Source: Idiomarina piscisalsi (GTDB lineage Bacteria; Pseudomonadota; Gammaproteobacteria; Enterobacterales; Alteromonadaceae). Taken from it: a stretch of 64,000 nt of DNA. The position numbers were made by a program, and so were the translations under genes. Each line of letters opens with the position of its first letter. The stretch's first letter is position 1. Below the pieces are notes generated by a model. That model ran no database searches, was not told the origin of the DNA, and saw only the letters and a list, made by a program, of their open reading frames with translations. This document shows positions 53,607-63,551 of this stretch, piece by piece. The stretch is from contig NZ_CP022133.1 in the NCBI RefSeq assembly GCF_002211765.1, positions 2,108,001 to 2,172,000 of the forward strand, given 5' to 3'.

Positions 53607-54925
53607 TAGTGGCCTCCATGTTCATGAGACATGGCAGGTGCTTTCTCACCGTCTGGCTGCATCCCTCGCAGTGACGCTTCAGAATCTAAAAGGAACTGAC
53701 CGTTAGTAACCACTCGCTCACCCTCAGAAAGACCGTCTGTTATCACCACTTCATCGTCAACGCGCAGGCCGGTCTTAACTTCCCTTACAGCAAACGCCTG
53801 TTCACCCACTTGTACCAGGACCCGATTATTTTTAGCCGTCGTAATTAAACTTTTAACCGGAACAGCCAAGGCGTTTTTTACGGGCGACAGCTCAACATGG
53901 CCGGTTGCCCATAGTCCCTCTCGAAGGCTATCTATGGAACTATCAATAGGCACACGAGCGGTGAGTGTTTGAGTCTGTGGGTCTACTTGCGGGTAAACGT
54001 AGTCAATTTTGTTCATCCAGTGGCCACTTACCTGATCCGAACTTAAGTGGACCATTTGACCGGTACTGAGTTGGTCAGCATAGCGCACTGGAATATCGAG
54101 CATAAACCAGAGCTGTTGGTCGTCAGTAATGGTCATTAATTCTAACCCCGGACTCACATACATGCCTTGCTGAATATTAAGTTCAGTGACATAGCCCGAC
54201 TGCGGCGCATAATAGTCCACTTCGTAGGACGCTTGCCTTGTTTTTTCCAGCTCGCTAATTTGTTGCTCATTCATCCCCAGCAGCAGTAAGCGTTGTTTCC
54301 CCCGACGTTTGAATTGCCGCTGACTTTCGGCGTTGCCTACTTCGTTTAGTGAGTTAAGAAGTTGAAGATAGTCGTCTTGAGCAACGACTAAATCAGGCGC
54401 ATACACTCGGTAAAGTTTTTCGGCCTGCTCTACCCACTGACCTTCAACATCGGCATATAATTCTTCAACCCAACCCTCGGCGCGAGAATGCACATGATAC
54501 TTTGCCGACTGTTGCCAGCGTACCTGCGCCTGAGCCTTTAGCATGGGCTGCAGATCTTTACGAGTGGCTTTCGCCGTGGTGACACGTATCGCCTGTTGCT
54601 GCGCCTTGGGGACATGAAAGCTCTTTTGTGAAGACATAGCGCTCATGTCATGTCCGCTATGACCATCCTCAGCCATTTGAGGTTCCTGCTTTTTCTCTCG
54701 CTCCACCAAGTCCATACCGCATATCGGGCAAGTGCCTGGCTCGTCTTTTACGATCTGACTATGCATAGGGCACACGTATTCGGTTCCAGCATCAAAGGGG
54801 CTCTTATCACTGTCGTGCTGACTCTGATGCTGATGCTCACTATGGTCTTGCAACGCTGCGGCGAATGAGCTGAATGTTGGCGTACTGAAAATAAGCGCAA
54901 TTAGCGCCAGTAATAAAATTCGCAT
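53606..54925 (-). CDS. cusB: Copper/silver efflux adaptor, CusB-like, with heavy-metal-binding domain
   Basis: A 439-aa periplasmic adaptor. Signal peptide about 1-24; a His-rich stretch ([15 protein letters not shown]); then a small heavy-metal-binding domain with [23 protein letters not shown] at about residues 50-75, as in many CusB relatives; then a HDMSAM segment. The rest is the adaptor fold ([47 protein letters not shown]), with a C-terminal extension ending SHEHGGH. Partner of the coupled CusA-like pump. Confidence 0.93.
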   Translation of the reverse strand: MRILLLALIALIFSTPTFSSFAAALQDHSEHQHQSQHDSDKSPFDAGTEYVCPMHSQIVKDEPGTCPICGMDLVEREKKQEPQMAEDGHSGHDMSAMSSQKSFHVPKAQQQAIRVTTAKATRKDLQPMLKAQAQVRWQQSAKYHVHSRAEGWVEELYADVEGQWVEQAEKLYRVYAPDLVVAQDDYLQLLNSLNEVGNAESQRQFKRRGKQRLLLLGMNEQQISELEKTRQASYEVDYYAPQSGYVTELNIQQGMYVSPGLELMTITDDQQLWFMLDIPVRYADQLSTGQMVHLSSDQVSGHWMNKIDYVYPQVDPQTQTLTARVPIDSSIDSLREGLWATGHVELSPVKNALAVPVKSLITTAKNNRVLVQVGEQAFAVREVKTGLRVDDEVVITDGLSEGERVVTNGQFLLDSEASLRGMQPDGEKAPAMSHEHGGH

Positions 54926-54982
54926 GGTTTACCACCTAAAATAATGACAACAAACTTTACTAAGAAAGCGGATTTCTTTTTA

Positions 54983-55339
54983 TTAAGCTGTGGTCAATTT
55001 TGGCGGCCGAATAAGACGTTCTGTGCGCTGCCACAAGGAGAGTTCACTCATTGTGTAGCTTTGTGAAAGAGAGGTATTTTCAATAACATTGAATACATTG
55101 GTCAAGCCAATTTGGCCAGCACAGTGTTGTTCACAATGCTGGCAAAATGAGCTTTCTTCGTCACAGCTGCTCTGTTGCATAGCCGCGTTCGTTTCATCGC
55201 AACAATCATGCCCGGACATGTCATGAGTAGAAGCGCTAACGGCATCTGACATTGGCATAGCGTGCGCTATTGGTGAGGAGAAACTCCCCACCAACAACAC
55301 CGTTATTAATGTCAAAATTACCGTTAGCGTTTTCATCAT
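54983..55339 (-). CDS. Cys/His/Met-rich exported protein, likely copper-binding
   Basis: A 118-aa protein with a signal peptide (about 1-27, ending IAHA-MPM). The mature part is rich in metal ligands: THDMSGHDCCDETNAAMQ, SSCDEESSFCQHCEQHCAG. That arrangement suggests Cu(I) or Ag(I) binding in the periplasm, fitting the cusBA genes 57 bp downstream. DUF2946-type copper-operon proteins are a loose parallel. The first ATG overlaps the stop of the M13 peptidase gene (TAATGATG); a second ATG follows directly. Confidence 0.7.
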   Translation of the reverse strand: MMKTLTVILTLITVLLVGSFSSPIAHAMPMSDAVSASTHDMSGHDCCDETNAAMQQSSCDEESSFCQHCEQHCAGQIGLTNVFNVIENTSLSQSYTMSELSLWQRTERLIRPPKLTTA

Positions 55340-57408
55340 TACCAAATAGTAACACGATTTTCTGGTGCTACGTACAGCTCGTCACCTTCTTTCACGTCGA
55401 ACGCTTCGTAAAACGCTGGTACGTTAACAACCGTGCCGTTAACACGATATTCAGCTGGTGAATGAGGGTCGCTCATGACCTGTTGACGAATCGCGTCTTC
55501 ACGGTACTTACCGCGCCATACTTGTGCCCAGCCAATGAACACGCGCTGGCTACCGGTAAAGCCATCCAATACGGGGGCTTGTTCACCCTCCAGTGACATT
55601 TTGTACGCTTCATAAGCGATAGTCAGACCGGCTAAGTCACCAATGTTTTCGCCCAGTGTCAGGTCGCCATTCACGTTCAAGCCTTCGATAGGTTCATATT
55701 GGCTAAACTGTTCAGACAGCTTTTGACCACGCTCATCGAACGCTTCACGATCGGCGTCAGTCCACCAGCTTTGCAGGTTGCCGTCACCATCGTATTTAGA
55801 ACCCTGGTCATCAAAACCATGACCCATTTCGTGACCGATAACCGCACCAATGCCACCGTAGTTCACTGCCATTTCTGCGTCCATATCAAAGAACGGAGGC
55901 TGTAAAATACCCGCAGGGAATACGATTTCATTACGCACAGGACTGTAATAAGCATTGACCGTTTGCGGTGTCATGCCCCAGTCTTCTTCATCTACCGGAC
56001 CACCAATTTTGGCAATCTCTTCCTGGTAGTTAAACTCGGCGTATGCTTTGTAATTGCTCACTAAGTCCGTTGCTGAAATTTCCAGCTCGCTGTAGTCACG
56101 CCATTCATTCGGGTAACCAACTTTCGGATCAAATTTGGCAAGCTTCTCTAGCGCTTTCTCTTTCGTTTCTTCCGTCATCCACTCAAGGTTTTTGATGGAC
56201 TCACCATAAGCCTCGCGAAGGTTCTCAATAAGACCTTCCATTTTCTCTTTCGCTTCTGGCGGGAAGTATTCTTTAACGTAGACCTGACCCAGCACTTCGC
56301 CCAGCACGCTGTTTGTTGCGTCCACTGCGCGCTTCCAACGAGGCTCTTGTTCCGGGGTGCCACGTAAAACAGTGCCATAGAAATCAAAACGGCGCTGACC
56401 AATTTCTTCGCTCAGAGCCGATGCATATTCATTGACGACACGCAGGCTCAAATAGTCCTGCCAGGTTTGTAAGTCAACGTCAGCAAATAGGTTACCGAAA
56501 TCTTCGAAGAACGACGGCTGGCGAATGACCATTTCTTCAACGTGTGACAGTTCAGACGTTTCTATGAAACGTTTGAAGTCAAAGTTTGAGAACATACCAG
56601 CGACTTCATCAGCGGTTTTCTTGTTGTAGGTTTTATCCGCATTACGGCTTTCTACACGGCTCCACTGTACCTCAGCAAGCTTGGTTTCCAAGTCCAGAAT
56701 GCGCTCGGCAGCCTCATCGGTATTTTCCAAACCAACCATTCCCAGAATGTCAGTAATGTAACTAACGTACTCTGCGCGAATCTCTTCAAATTTCTCTTCG
56801 TCTTTTAGGTAGTAGTCACGGTCGGGCAAGCCAAGACCCGCTTGGTACATATACATGGCGTTAGTTTGTGGATCTTTCGCATCAGGGTAGACGTAGAAAC
56901 CGAACGGAATGGAAACGCCGCTACGGAACATACGCGCCATGTGCTCAGCAACCGCTTCATGACTGTCTAACGCCTGAATGGCTTCAAGGTCATTAGCGAT
57001 TGGCTTAGCGCCTAGTTCATTCAGGGTTTCAGTGTCCATGTATGCATTGAAAAAGTCCCCAATTTTACGCTCAGGAGTACCCGGCTCCGGGTTTGCCGCT
57101 GCGGCGCCTTCTATAATGTCACGCAAGCGTTTCTGATTCAGTTCACGCAAATCGTAGAATGCACCAATAGAAGAACGGTCCGACGGTATTTCTGTTTTCT
57201 CAATCCAGCTACCGTTGACGTAGCGGAACAAATCATTCTGAGGCTTCACGCTGTGGTCGAAATTCTCAAGAATAACGCCCGACGTCAGTTGCTGTTGGGT
57301 TTCTTCTACTTGCTGGGACTGCTGGTTATTTTGCTCTTGCTGCGGTGAGCAAGCGCCCAGAGTCAATGCCATAGATACGCCTAGCGCTACAGCGGTCAAT
57401 TTTTTCAT
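55339..57408 (-). CDS. M13-family metallopeptidase lipoprotein (PepO/neprilysin-like)
   Basis: A 689-aa zinc peptidase. Lipobox LGAC (MKKLTAVALGVSMALTLGAC), a Gln-rich linker, then the M13 N-terminal domain (GVILENFDHSVKPQNDLFRY, VNGSWIE) and the catalytic domain: NAYYSPVRNEIVFPAGILQP, zinc motif VIGHEMGHGFDDQG, third ligand in NGDLTLGENIGDLAGL, C-terminal YRVNGTVVNVPAFYEAF. Oligopeptidase anchored outside the cytoplasm. AAGGTGA precedes the start. It is coupled to the Cys-rich gene of the copper cluster. Confidence 0.94.
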   Translation of the reverse strand: MKKLTAVALGVSMALTLGACSPQQEQNNQQSQQVEETQQQLTSGVILENFDHSVKPQNDLFRYVNGSWIEKTEIPSDRSSIGAFYDLRELNQKRLRDIIEGAAAANPEPGTPERKIGDFFNAYMDTETLNELGAKPIANDLEAIQALDSHEAVAEHMARMFRSGVSIPFGFYVYPDAKDPQTNAMYMYQAGLGLPDRDYYLKDEEKFEEIRAEYVSYITDILGMVGLENTDEAAERILDLETKLAEVQWSRVESRNADKTYNKKTADEVAGMFSNFDFKRFIETSELSHVEEMVIRQPSFFEDFGNLFADVDLQTWQDYLSLRVVNEYASALSEEIGQRRFDFYGTVLRGTPEQEPRWKRAVDATNSVLGEVLGQVYVKEYFPPEAKEKMEGLIENLREAYGESIKNLEWMTEETKEKALEKLAKFDPKVGYPNEWRDYSELEISATDLVSNYKAYAEFNYQEEIAKIGGPVDEEDWGMTPQTVNAYYSPVRNEIVFPAGILQPPFFDMDAEMAVNYGGIGAVIGHEMGHGFDDQGSKYDGDGNLQSWWTDADREAFDERGQKLSEQFSQYEPIEGLNVNGDLTLGENIGDLAGLTIAYEAYKMSLEGEQAPVLDGFTGSQRVFIGWAQVWRGKYREDAIRQQVMSDPHSPAEYRVNGTVVNVPAFYEAFDVKEGDELYVAPENRVTIW

Positions 57409-57481
57409 TGGTCGTCACCTTTTTATAGTGTTCGTTATTTTAGCCCCATTAAACTAGCGCATTGTGAAATTCAGCGCAAAA

Positions 57482-57517
57482 AAAACGGCCACATTCGCGC
57501 TGAATGTAGCCGTTTTG
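57482..57517 (-). terminator. Rho-independent terminator of the pdh operon (after lpd)
   Basis: On the minus strand AAAACGGC-t-ACATTC-agcgc-GAATGT-g-GCCGTTTT followed by TTTT (one central mismatch). It lies 25 bp after the lpd stop and separates it from the M13 peptidase gene. Confidence 0.88.
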
Positions 57518-57541
57518 CCGATAGTTTATCGTAACAAAATG

Positions 57542-58969
57542 TTACTTCTTCTTTTTCGCCTTAGGATTCGGCATATCGGTAATTGACCCTTCCTGAATTT
57601 CTGCGGCTAAACCAACAGACTCATGTAAGGTTGGGTGCGCATGAACCGTCAACGCGATGTCTTCCGCGTCGCAGCCCATTTCAATGGCTAAGCAAACTTC
57701 GCCCAACAGCTCGCCGGCATTGCTACCACACATAGCACCACCAATAATACGATTATTCTTATCAAAGATAAGTTTCGTCATACCCTGCTGTGCATTTGAC
57801 GCAATTGCACGGCCTGATGCAGACCATGGGAAAGTCACTGCGTCGTACTCAATGCCTTGTTCTTTCGCTTCTTTTTCGGTTACACCAGCCCAGGCAACTT
57901 CCGGGTTGGTATACATGATAGAAGGAATGACTTTAGGTTCGAAGAAATGCTTTTTACCAGCAATAACTTCAGCCGCAACATGCGATTCGTGTACCGCTTT
58001 ATGCGCCAGCATTGGTTGCCCAACAATGTCGCCGATAGCGAAAATGTGGTCAACGTTAGTACGCATTTGACTGTCGACTTTAATGAAACCACGGTCGTCA
58101 ACGTTAACACCCGCTTTGTCGGCATCAATTTTGTTACCATTTGGCGCGCGGCCAACGGCGACCAGAACCGCATCGTACTTGACCGGATCTTTTGGCGCTT
58201 TATCACCTTCAAAGGTAACGTAAACACCATCTTTCTTCGCTTCTACGTTGGTCGCTTTGGTGTTTAACATCACATTTTCAAAACGGCCTTTAATTTGCTT
58301 GTTAAAGCTCTTGATAATATCCGCATCCGCCGGCGGCACAAGTTGGTCCGTCATTTCAACCACATCGACTTTAGAGCCTAATGATGCGTAAACCTGACCC
58401 ATTTCCAGAGCGATAATACCGCCGCCAAGCAACAGCATTTTCTTTGGAATTTCTTTCAGTTCAAGGGCATCAGTAGAGTCCCAGATACGATCGTCATCAT
58501 GAGGAATGAACGGCAATTTAATCGCCTGAGAACCCGCAGCGATAATCGCATTATCAAATTTAACTTCGGTTTCGCCGTCGTCACCTTCAACTTTAATGGT
58601 GTTGCTGCCGGTAAATTTTCCGTAACCGTTAACGACTTTCACCTTGCGCATTTTTGACATTTGACCAAGGCCGCCAGTCAATTGCCCAACCACTTTCTCT
58701 TTATGCTTACGCAGCTTGTCCAGGTCAATCTTCGGCTCGCCAAACTCAATACCTTCTGCGGCTAAATGCTGTGCTTCTTCAATGTGTTTGGTCATGTGCA
58801 GCAGTGCTTTTGACGGGATACAGCCAACGTTCAGGCAAACGCCGCCTAAGGTGCTGTAACGCTCAATCAAAACAACATCCAGACCCAAATCAGCCGCACG
58901 GAAAGCCGCTGAATATCCACCCGGGCCCGACCCTAACACTACTACCTGTGTTGTAATTTTGTCGCTCAT
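57542..58969 (-). CDS. lpdA: Dihydrolipoamide dehydrogenase (E3)
   Basis: Flavoprotein that reoxidises dihydrolipoamide of pyruvate and 2-oxoglutarate dehydrogenase complexes, passing electrons to NAD. The 475-aa protein has the FAD loop VVLGSGPGGYSAAFRAADLG, redox disulfide GGVCLNVGCIPSKALL, the NAD loop LLLGGGIIALEMGQVY, GRAPNG and FAIGDI, and the C-terminal catalytic HAHPTLHE. Third gene of the pdh operon, 111 bp after aceF and followed by a strong terminator. The Lys-rich tail (NPKAKKKK) is usual. Confidence 0.97.
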   Translation of the reverse strand: MSDKITTQVVVLGSGPGGYSAAFRAADLGLDVVLIERYSTLGGVCLNVGCIPSKALLHMTKHIEEAQHLAAEGIEFGEPKIDLDKLRKHKEKVVGQLTGGLGQMSKMRKVKVVNGYGKFTGSNTIKVEGDDGETEVKFDNAIIAAGSQAIKLPFIPHDDDRIWDSTDALELKEIPKKMLLLGGGIIALEMGQVYASLGSKVDVVEMTDQLVPPADADIIKSFNKQIKGRFENVMLNTKATNVEAKKDGVYVTFEGDKAPKDPVKYDAVLVAVGRAPNGNKIDADKAGVNVDDRGFIKVDSQMRTNVDHIFAIGDIVGQPMLAHKAVHESHVAAEVIAGKKHFFEPKVIPSIMYTNPEVAWAGVTEKEAKEQGIEYDAVTFPWSASGRAIASNAQQGMTKLIFDKNNRIIGGAMCGSNAGELLGEVCLAIEMGCDAEDIALTVHAHPTLHESVGLAAEIQEGSITDMPNPKAKKKK

Positions 58970-59080
58970 GTTAACCCCTTTTTTGTCACGACCAGTTGAG
59001 CCACTGGCCGCGGTCAGTCAACGCTAAATGTGGCGCTATTGTAGCGCGAATTAATTCGTATTTCCCGTGCAAATTGGTGC

Positions 59081-60841
59081 TTAAAGCACCAATTTTCGGA
59101 TATCTCCCAATACACCGCTTAAGTAGGCTGTAAAGCGAGCAGCCTCAGCACCATCAATAACACGGTGATCGTAAGACAATGACAACGGTAAGGTTAAGCG
59201 AGGCTCAAACTCTTTACCATTCCACTTAGGTTTCATTTCGTTTCTTGAAACCCCAAGGATAGCCACATCGGGTGCGTTCACAATTGGCGTAAACGCTGTG
59301 CCACCAATGCCACCAAGACTGGAAATTGAGAAGCAGCCACCTTGCATATCTGCAGCTTTCAACTTACCGTCACGGGCTTTCGAGCTAATTTCTACCAATT
59401 CCTCAGACAGCTCGTAAATACCTTTCTTGTCAACGTCACGAATAACCGGAACCACCAACCCGTTTGGTGTATCTACCGCAATACCAATGTGTACATATTT
59501 CTTCATGTACAACGACTCACCAGACTCAGAAAGTGATGAGTTAAAGGTTGGGAATTCACGCAGCGCTTTCGCACAAGCTTTCATGATGAACACCAGCGGC
59601 GTTATCTTGAAGCCTAAATCCTGCTTCTTCGCCACTTCATTTTCGGCTTTACGGAATTTTTCCAGCTCGGTGATATCCGCTTCGTCAAATTGCGTGACAT
59701 GCGGAATCGTCACCCAGTTGCGGTGTAGGTTTGGCCCAGACTTACGCTGAATGCGTGACAGTTGCACCTCTTCCACTTCACCAAACTTGCTGAAGTCGAC
59801 CTTCGGTGGGTCGATAACCTGCAGTCCACCGCCACCTTGTCCGGTTGCACCAGCAACGGCTTTCGGACGAGACAGTTCGTATTTAACGAAGTCCTGTACA
59901 TCTTCTTTCAGGATACGATTTTTCGGGCCTGAGCCTTTGACTTGTGACAAGTCAACGCCAAATTCGCGAGCCACACGACGTACTGCTGGTGATGCATGCA
60001 ATACGCCTTCTTTACGATCGCTACGTTGGCTTGGGTGATCAGGCACGGGCGGCTGACGTTCGCCACTTGGCTTAGCACTTTTGCCGCTGTCGCCTTTTGA
60101 CTCCTGCTTATCAGCATCGTCAGACTTGCTTTCTTCTTTCGGTGCCGCTTCTTTGTCTGACTCGTCACTTGAGTCATCACTATCGTCAGCCCCTTCTGAT
60201 ACCTTCAGTTTAGCGATCACTGAGCCCTGTGACACCTTGTCGCCAACACTAACCAGCATTTCTTCGATTTCGCCGTCTTGTGGACAAGGCACATCCATTG
60301 TCGCTTTGTCGGTTTCTAAGGTAATTAAGCCATCTTCTTCGGCTACGGAATCGCCTTTAGACACCAAGACTTCAATGATTTCAACGTCTTCCTCGTCACC
60401 GATATCCGGTACCTCTACATCAATGACTTTGCTACCGCCAGAAGACTTTTTCTTCGGCTCAGAAGATTCTTCTTTCTCTTCTTCTGTGTCCTCATCTTTC
60501 GATTCAGACGCTTTTTCCTCGTCTTTATCGTCAGACTTGTCTTCTTTTTCCTCGGACTTTTCGTCTTCTTTCTCTTCTTCATCATCAGAAGAGTCAGAAT
60601 CGCCGGCAGCTTCAACAATAGCGAGTACATCGCCTTCGCTGATGGTGTCGCCTTCTTTGACTTTCAGCTCAACAATTTTGCCACCTGAAGACGCCGGAAT
60701 ATCCATTGACGCTTTGTCACTTTCAACCGTCACGATACCGTCTTCTTGTTCAACGGTATCGCCTTCACTGACGAGAATTTCAATGACTTCTACTTCTTCA
60801 CCGCCCACGTCGGGGACTTTGAGTTCGATTTGATCGGCCAT
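59081..60841 (-). CDS. aceF: Pyruvate dehydrogenase E2, dihydrolipoamide acetyltransferase
   Basis: Core of the pyruvate dehydrogenase complex. The 586-aa protein has two lipoyl domains (lipoyl Lys in VESDKASMDIPA and LETDKATMDVPC), an E1/E3-binding domain (ASPAVRRVAREFGVDLSQVK, GSGPKNRILKEDV) and the catalytic domain ending SLSYDHRVIDGAEAARF (HxxxDG). E. coli AceF has three lipoyl domains. The linkers are unusual: instead of Ala/Pro-rich they are highly acidic with Lys and Ser (residues about 80-140 and 218-260). It lies 12 bp after aceE. Confidence 0.96.
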   Translation of the reverse strand: MADQIELKVPDVGGEEVEVIEILVSEGDTVEQEDGIVTVESDKASMDIPASSGGKIVELKVKEGDTISEGDVLAIVEAAGDSDSSDDEEEKEDEKSEEKEDKSDDKDEEKASESKDEDTEEEKEESSEPKKKSSGGSKVIDVEVPDIGDEEDVEIIEVLVSKGDSVAEEDGLITLETDKATMDVPCPQDGEIEEMLVSVGDKVSQGSVIAKLKVSEGADDSDDSSDESDKEAAPKEESKSDDADKQESKGDSGKSAKPSGERQPPVPDHPSQRSDRKEGVLHASPAVRRVAREFGVDLSQVKGSGPKNRILKEDVQDFVKYELSRPKAVAGATGQGGGGLQVIDPPKVDFSKFGEVEEVQLSRIQRKSGPNLHRNWVTIPHVTQFDEADITELEKFRKAENEVAKKQDLGFKITPLVFIMKACAKALREFPTFNSSLSESGESLYMKKYVHIGIAVDTPNGLVVPVIRDVDKKGIYELSEELVEISSKARDGKLKAADMQGGCFSISSLGGIGGTAFTPIVNAPDVAILGVSRNEMKPKWNGKEFEPRLTLPLSLSYDHRVIDGAEAARFTAYLSGVLGDIRKLVL

Positions 60842-60853
60842 CTCAGTACCTCC

Positions 60854-63526
60854 TTACGCCAAACGTGGGTTCAGTTTGTCAGTGTCGATACCGTAGTCTT
60901 TGATAGCTTTTGCCACCACTTTCTTATCGATATCACCTTGGTCTGCCAGCTCTTTTAACGCCGCAACCACAATGTACTGCGGGTCAATTTCAAAGTGCTT
61001 ACGCAAGTTCGCACGGCTGTCAGAACGACCATAACCATCGGTGCCCAGCACGCGGTATGGTGTTGGTACCCAGGCACGAACCTGATCGGCATACAGCTTC
61101 ACGTAGTCAGTTGCCGCAACCGCAGGACCTTTGGCTTTCTTCATCACTTGTGTAATGTAAGCTTCTTTTTCTTTCTTCTCAGGATGCAGCATGTTCCAAC
61201 GGTCGGTGTCTAAACCGTCACGCGCCAGCTCGTTAAACGAGGTTACGCTGTATACCGTTGAGTTAATGTCGTAGTCCTCAGCAAGAATATCAGCTGCTTT
61301 GCGTACCTGCTGTAAAATGGTGCCGCTACCTAAGAGCTGCACATCACCTTTGGCTTTCTTCTTGGCTTTTACCTTATCTAGCTCGTAAATACCTTTCAGA
61401 ATGCCTTCTTCAACGCCTTCTGGCATTTCCGGCTGATGGTAGTTTTCGTTCATGACGGTAATGTAGTAGAACACATTTTCCTGATCGCCAAACATGCGCT
61501 TCAGGCCGTCCTGAACAATGACAGCAATTTCATAACCGTAGGTTGGGTCGTAGCTGATGCAGTTTGGCACCGTACCAAAGTGCACTAAGCTGTGCCCGTC
61601 CTGGTGCTGCAGGCCTTCACCGTTCAGCGTTGTACGACCGGCTGTACCGCCGACCAGGAAGCCGCGAGTTTGGCTGTCGCCGGCTGCCCAGACTAAGTCG
61701 CCGACACGCTGGAAGCCGAACATCGAGTAATAAATGTAGAACGGAATCATCGGTTCGTTGTTCAACGAGTAACTGGTACCCGCTGCCACCCATGACGCCA
61801 TTGCGCCCAATTCGTTAATACCTTCCTGAATCACCTGGCCTTTTTTATCTTCACGATAATAGGCAACCTGGTCTTTATCCTGCGGCGTGTACTTCTGGCC
61901 ATGGTGGGCATAAATACCAACCTGACGGAATAAGCCCTCCATACCGAAGGTACGAGCCTCATCCGGGATAATAGGAACAATACGCTTACCAATTTTCTTG
62001 TCTTTCAGCAATGCGGTAAGAACACGCACAAACGCCATGGTCGACGAAATCTCACGGTCGCCAGAGCCTTTCAAGACTGCATCAAACGCCTTCAGCGATG
62101 GCAGCTCAAGTTCAACGTCCGATTCAGGACGACGTACTGGCATGTAGCCATTCAGACTTTCACGACGTTCGTTCATATACTTCATTTCGTCGCTGTCGTC
62201 TTCAAACTTGTAATACGGTAAGTCTTCTAACTCTTCGTCTTTAAACGGAATGTTGAAGCGGTCGCGCAGATGCTTAATGGCATCCATGTCCATTTTCTTC
62301 ACCTGGTGGGCAATGTTTTTCCCTTCACCGGCGGCGCCCATGCCATAACCTTTCACGGTTTTCGCCAAAATAACCTGCGGACGACCTTTAGTGTTCGCGG
62401 CTTTATGGTAGGCCGAGTACACTTTGACCGGATCGTGACCACCACGGTTCAGGCGCCAGATGTCTTCGTCTGACAAGTTGGCAACCATTTCTTCGGTTTC
62501 AGGATACTTACCAAAGAAGTTTTCACGGGTAAATTTACCGCCTTTGGCTTTAAAGTTCTGGTAGTCACCGTCAACGGTTTCTTCCATCAGCTGCTGCAAC
62601 TTACCTTCGGTGTCACGATACAACAGTGGATCCCAATAACGACCCCAGATAACCTTAATCACTTCCCAGCCTGCGCCGTGGAACGTGCCTTCCAGTTCCT
62701 GAATGATTTTACCGTTACCACGCACCGGACCATCTAAGCGCTGCAGGTTACAGTTAATGACAAAGGTTAGGTTGTCTAACTCTTCACGTGCGGCCAGGCC
62801 AATAGCACCCAAGCTTTCTGGCTCATCGGTCTCACCATCACCCATAAAGCAGTAAACACGCTGATTTGAGCAATCTTTAATGCCACGGTCTGTCAGGTAT
62901 TTCAGGAAACGGGCTAAGTAAATTGCCTGAATTGGTCCTAAGCCCATTGATACGGTCGGGAATTGCCAGAAATCAGGCATTAAGTTTGGGTGAGGATACG
63001 AAGGTAGACCTTTACCTTCCACTTCCTGACGGAAATTGTTCAGCTGCTCTTCGGTCAAACGGCCTTCTAAGAACGCTCGACCATAAATACCTGGCGACGC
63101 GTGACCCTGAATGAATAGGAAGTCACCACCGTCTTTGTCGTTTGGCGCACGGAAGAAGTGGTTAAAGCCCACATCGTAAAGCATTGCTGATGAGGCGAAG
63201 CTGGCGATATGCCCGCCCAATTCTTCGCCTTTTTGTGAGGCGCGCAAGACCATCATAACCGCATTCCAGCGAATTGCTGAACGAATGCGCGCTTCCATCG
63301 TTTGATTACCCGGCATGGTCGGTTCCTGGCTGGCAGGAATCGTGTTCAAATAGGCCGTGGTTGGCTTATAAGGCAGGTAGGCTCCATTTCGGCGAGCCTT
63401 ATCGACTAACTGCTCTAACAGGAAGTGAGCGCGCTCCGGACCTTCTGCATCCAGCACACCCTCAAGAGCATCTAACCACTCCTGAGTTTCCTGTGTGTCG
63501 ACATCTTGTGTTAATTGATCACTCAT
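60854..63526 (-). CDS. aceE: Pyruvate dehydrogenase E1, homodimeric
   Basis: Thiamine-diphosphate enzyme that decarboxylates pyruvate and acetylates the lipoyl groups of AceF. The 890-aa protein is of the AceE type. The ThDP motif is CFMGDGETDEPESLGAIGLA followed by NLTFVINCNLQRLDGPVRGN; HGQKYTPQDKDQ lies in the active-site loop region, and DGYGRSDSRANLRKHFEIDP is the C-terminal mark. It follows pdhR by 25 bp, the standard operon order. Confidence 0.98.
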   Translation of the reverse strand: MSDQLTQDVDTQETQEWLDALEGVLDAEGPERAHFLLEQLVDKARRNGAYLPYKPTTAYLNTIPASQEPTMPGNQTMEARIRSAIRWNAVMMVLRASQKGEELGGHIASFASSAMLYDVGFNHFFRAPNDKDGGDFLFIQGHASPGIYGRAFLEGRLTEEQLNNFRQEVEGKGLPSYPHPNLMPDFWQFPTVSMGLGPIQAIYLARFLKYLTDRGIKDCSNQRVYCFMGDGETDEPESLGAIGLAAREELDNLTFVINCNLQRLDGPVRGNGKIIQELEGTFHGAGWEVIKVIWGRYWDPLLYRDTEGKLQQLMEETVDGDYQNFKAKGGKFTRENFFGKYPETEEMVANLSDEDIWRLNRGGHDPVKVYSAYHKAANTKGRPQVILAKTVKGYGMGAAGEGKNIAHQVKKMDMDAIKHLRDRFNIPFKDEELEDLPYYKFEDDSDEMKYMNERRESLNGYMPVRRPESDVELELPSLKAFDAVLKGSGDREISSTMAFVRVLTALLKDKKIGKRIVPIIPDEARTFGMEGLFRQVGIYAHHGQKYTPQDKDQVAYYREDKKGQVIQEGINELGAMASWVAAGTSYSLNNEPMIPFYIYYSMFGFQRVGDLVWAAGDSQTRGFLVGGTAGRTTLNGEGLQHQDGHSLVHFGTVPNCISYDPTYGYEIAVIVQDGLKRMFGDQENVFYYITVMNENYHQPEMPEGVEEGILKGIYELDKVKAKKKAKGDVQLLGSGTILQQVRKAADILAEDYDINSTVYSVTSFNELARDGLDTDRWNMLHPEKKEKEAYITQVMKKAKGPAVAATDYVKLYADQVRAWVPTPYRVLGTDGYGRSDSRANLRKHFEIDPQYIVVAALKELADQGDIDKKVVAKAIKDYGIDTDKLNPRLA

Positions 63527-63551
63527 AGCAATTCCTTACCTTCTTATCAAT

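Noticed and set aside
60081..60833. Plus-strand 250-codon Ser-rich ORF
   Set aside because: Antisense shadow of the acidic AceF linkers; GAA/GAT-rich codons read as TTC/TCA/TCT on the other strand.
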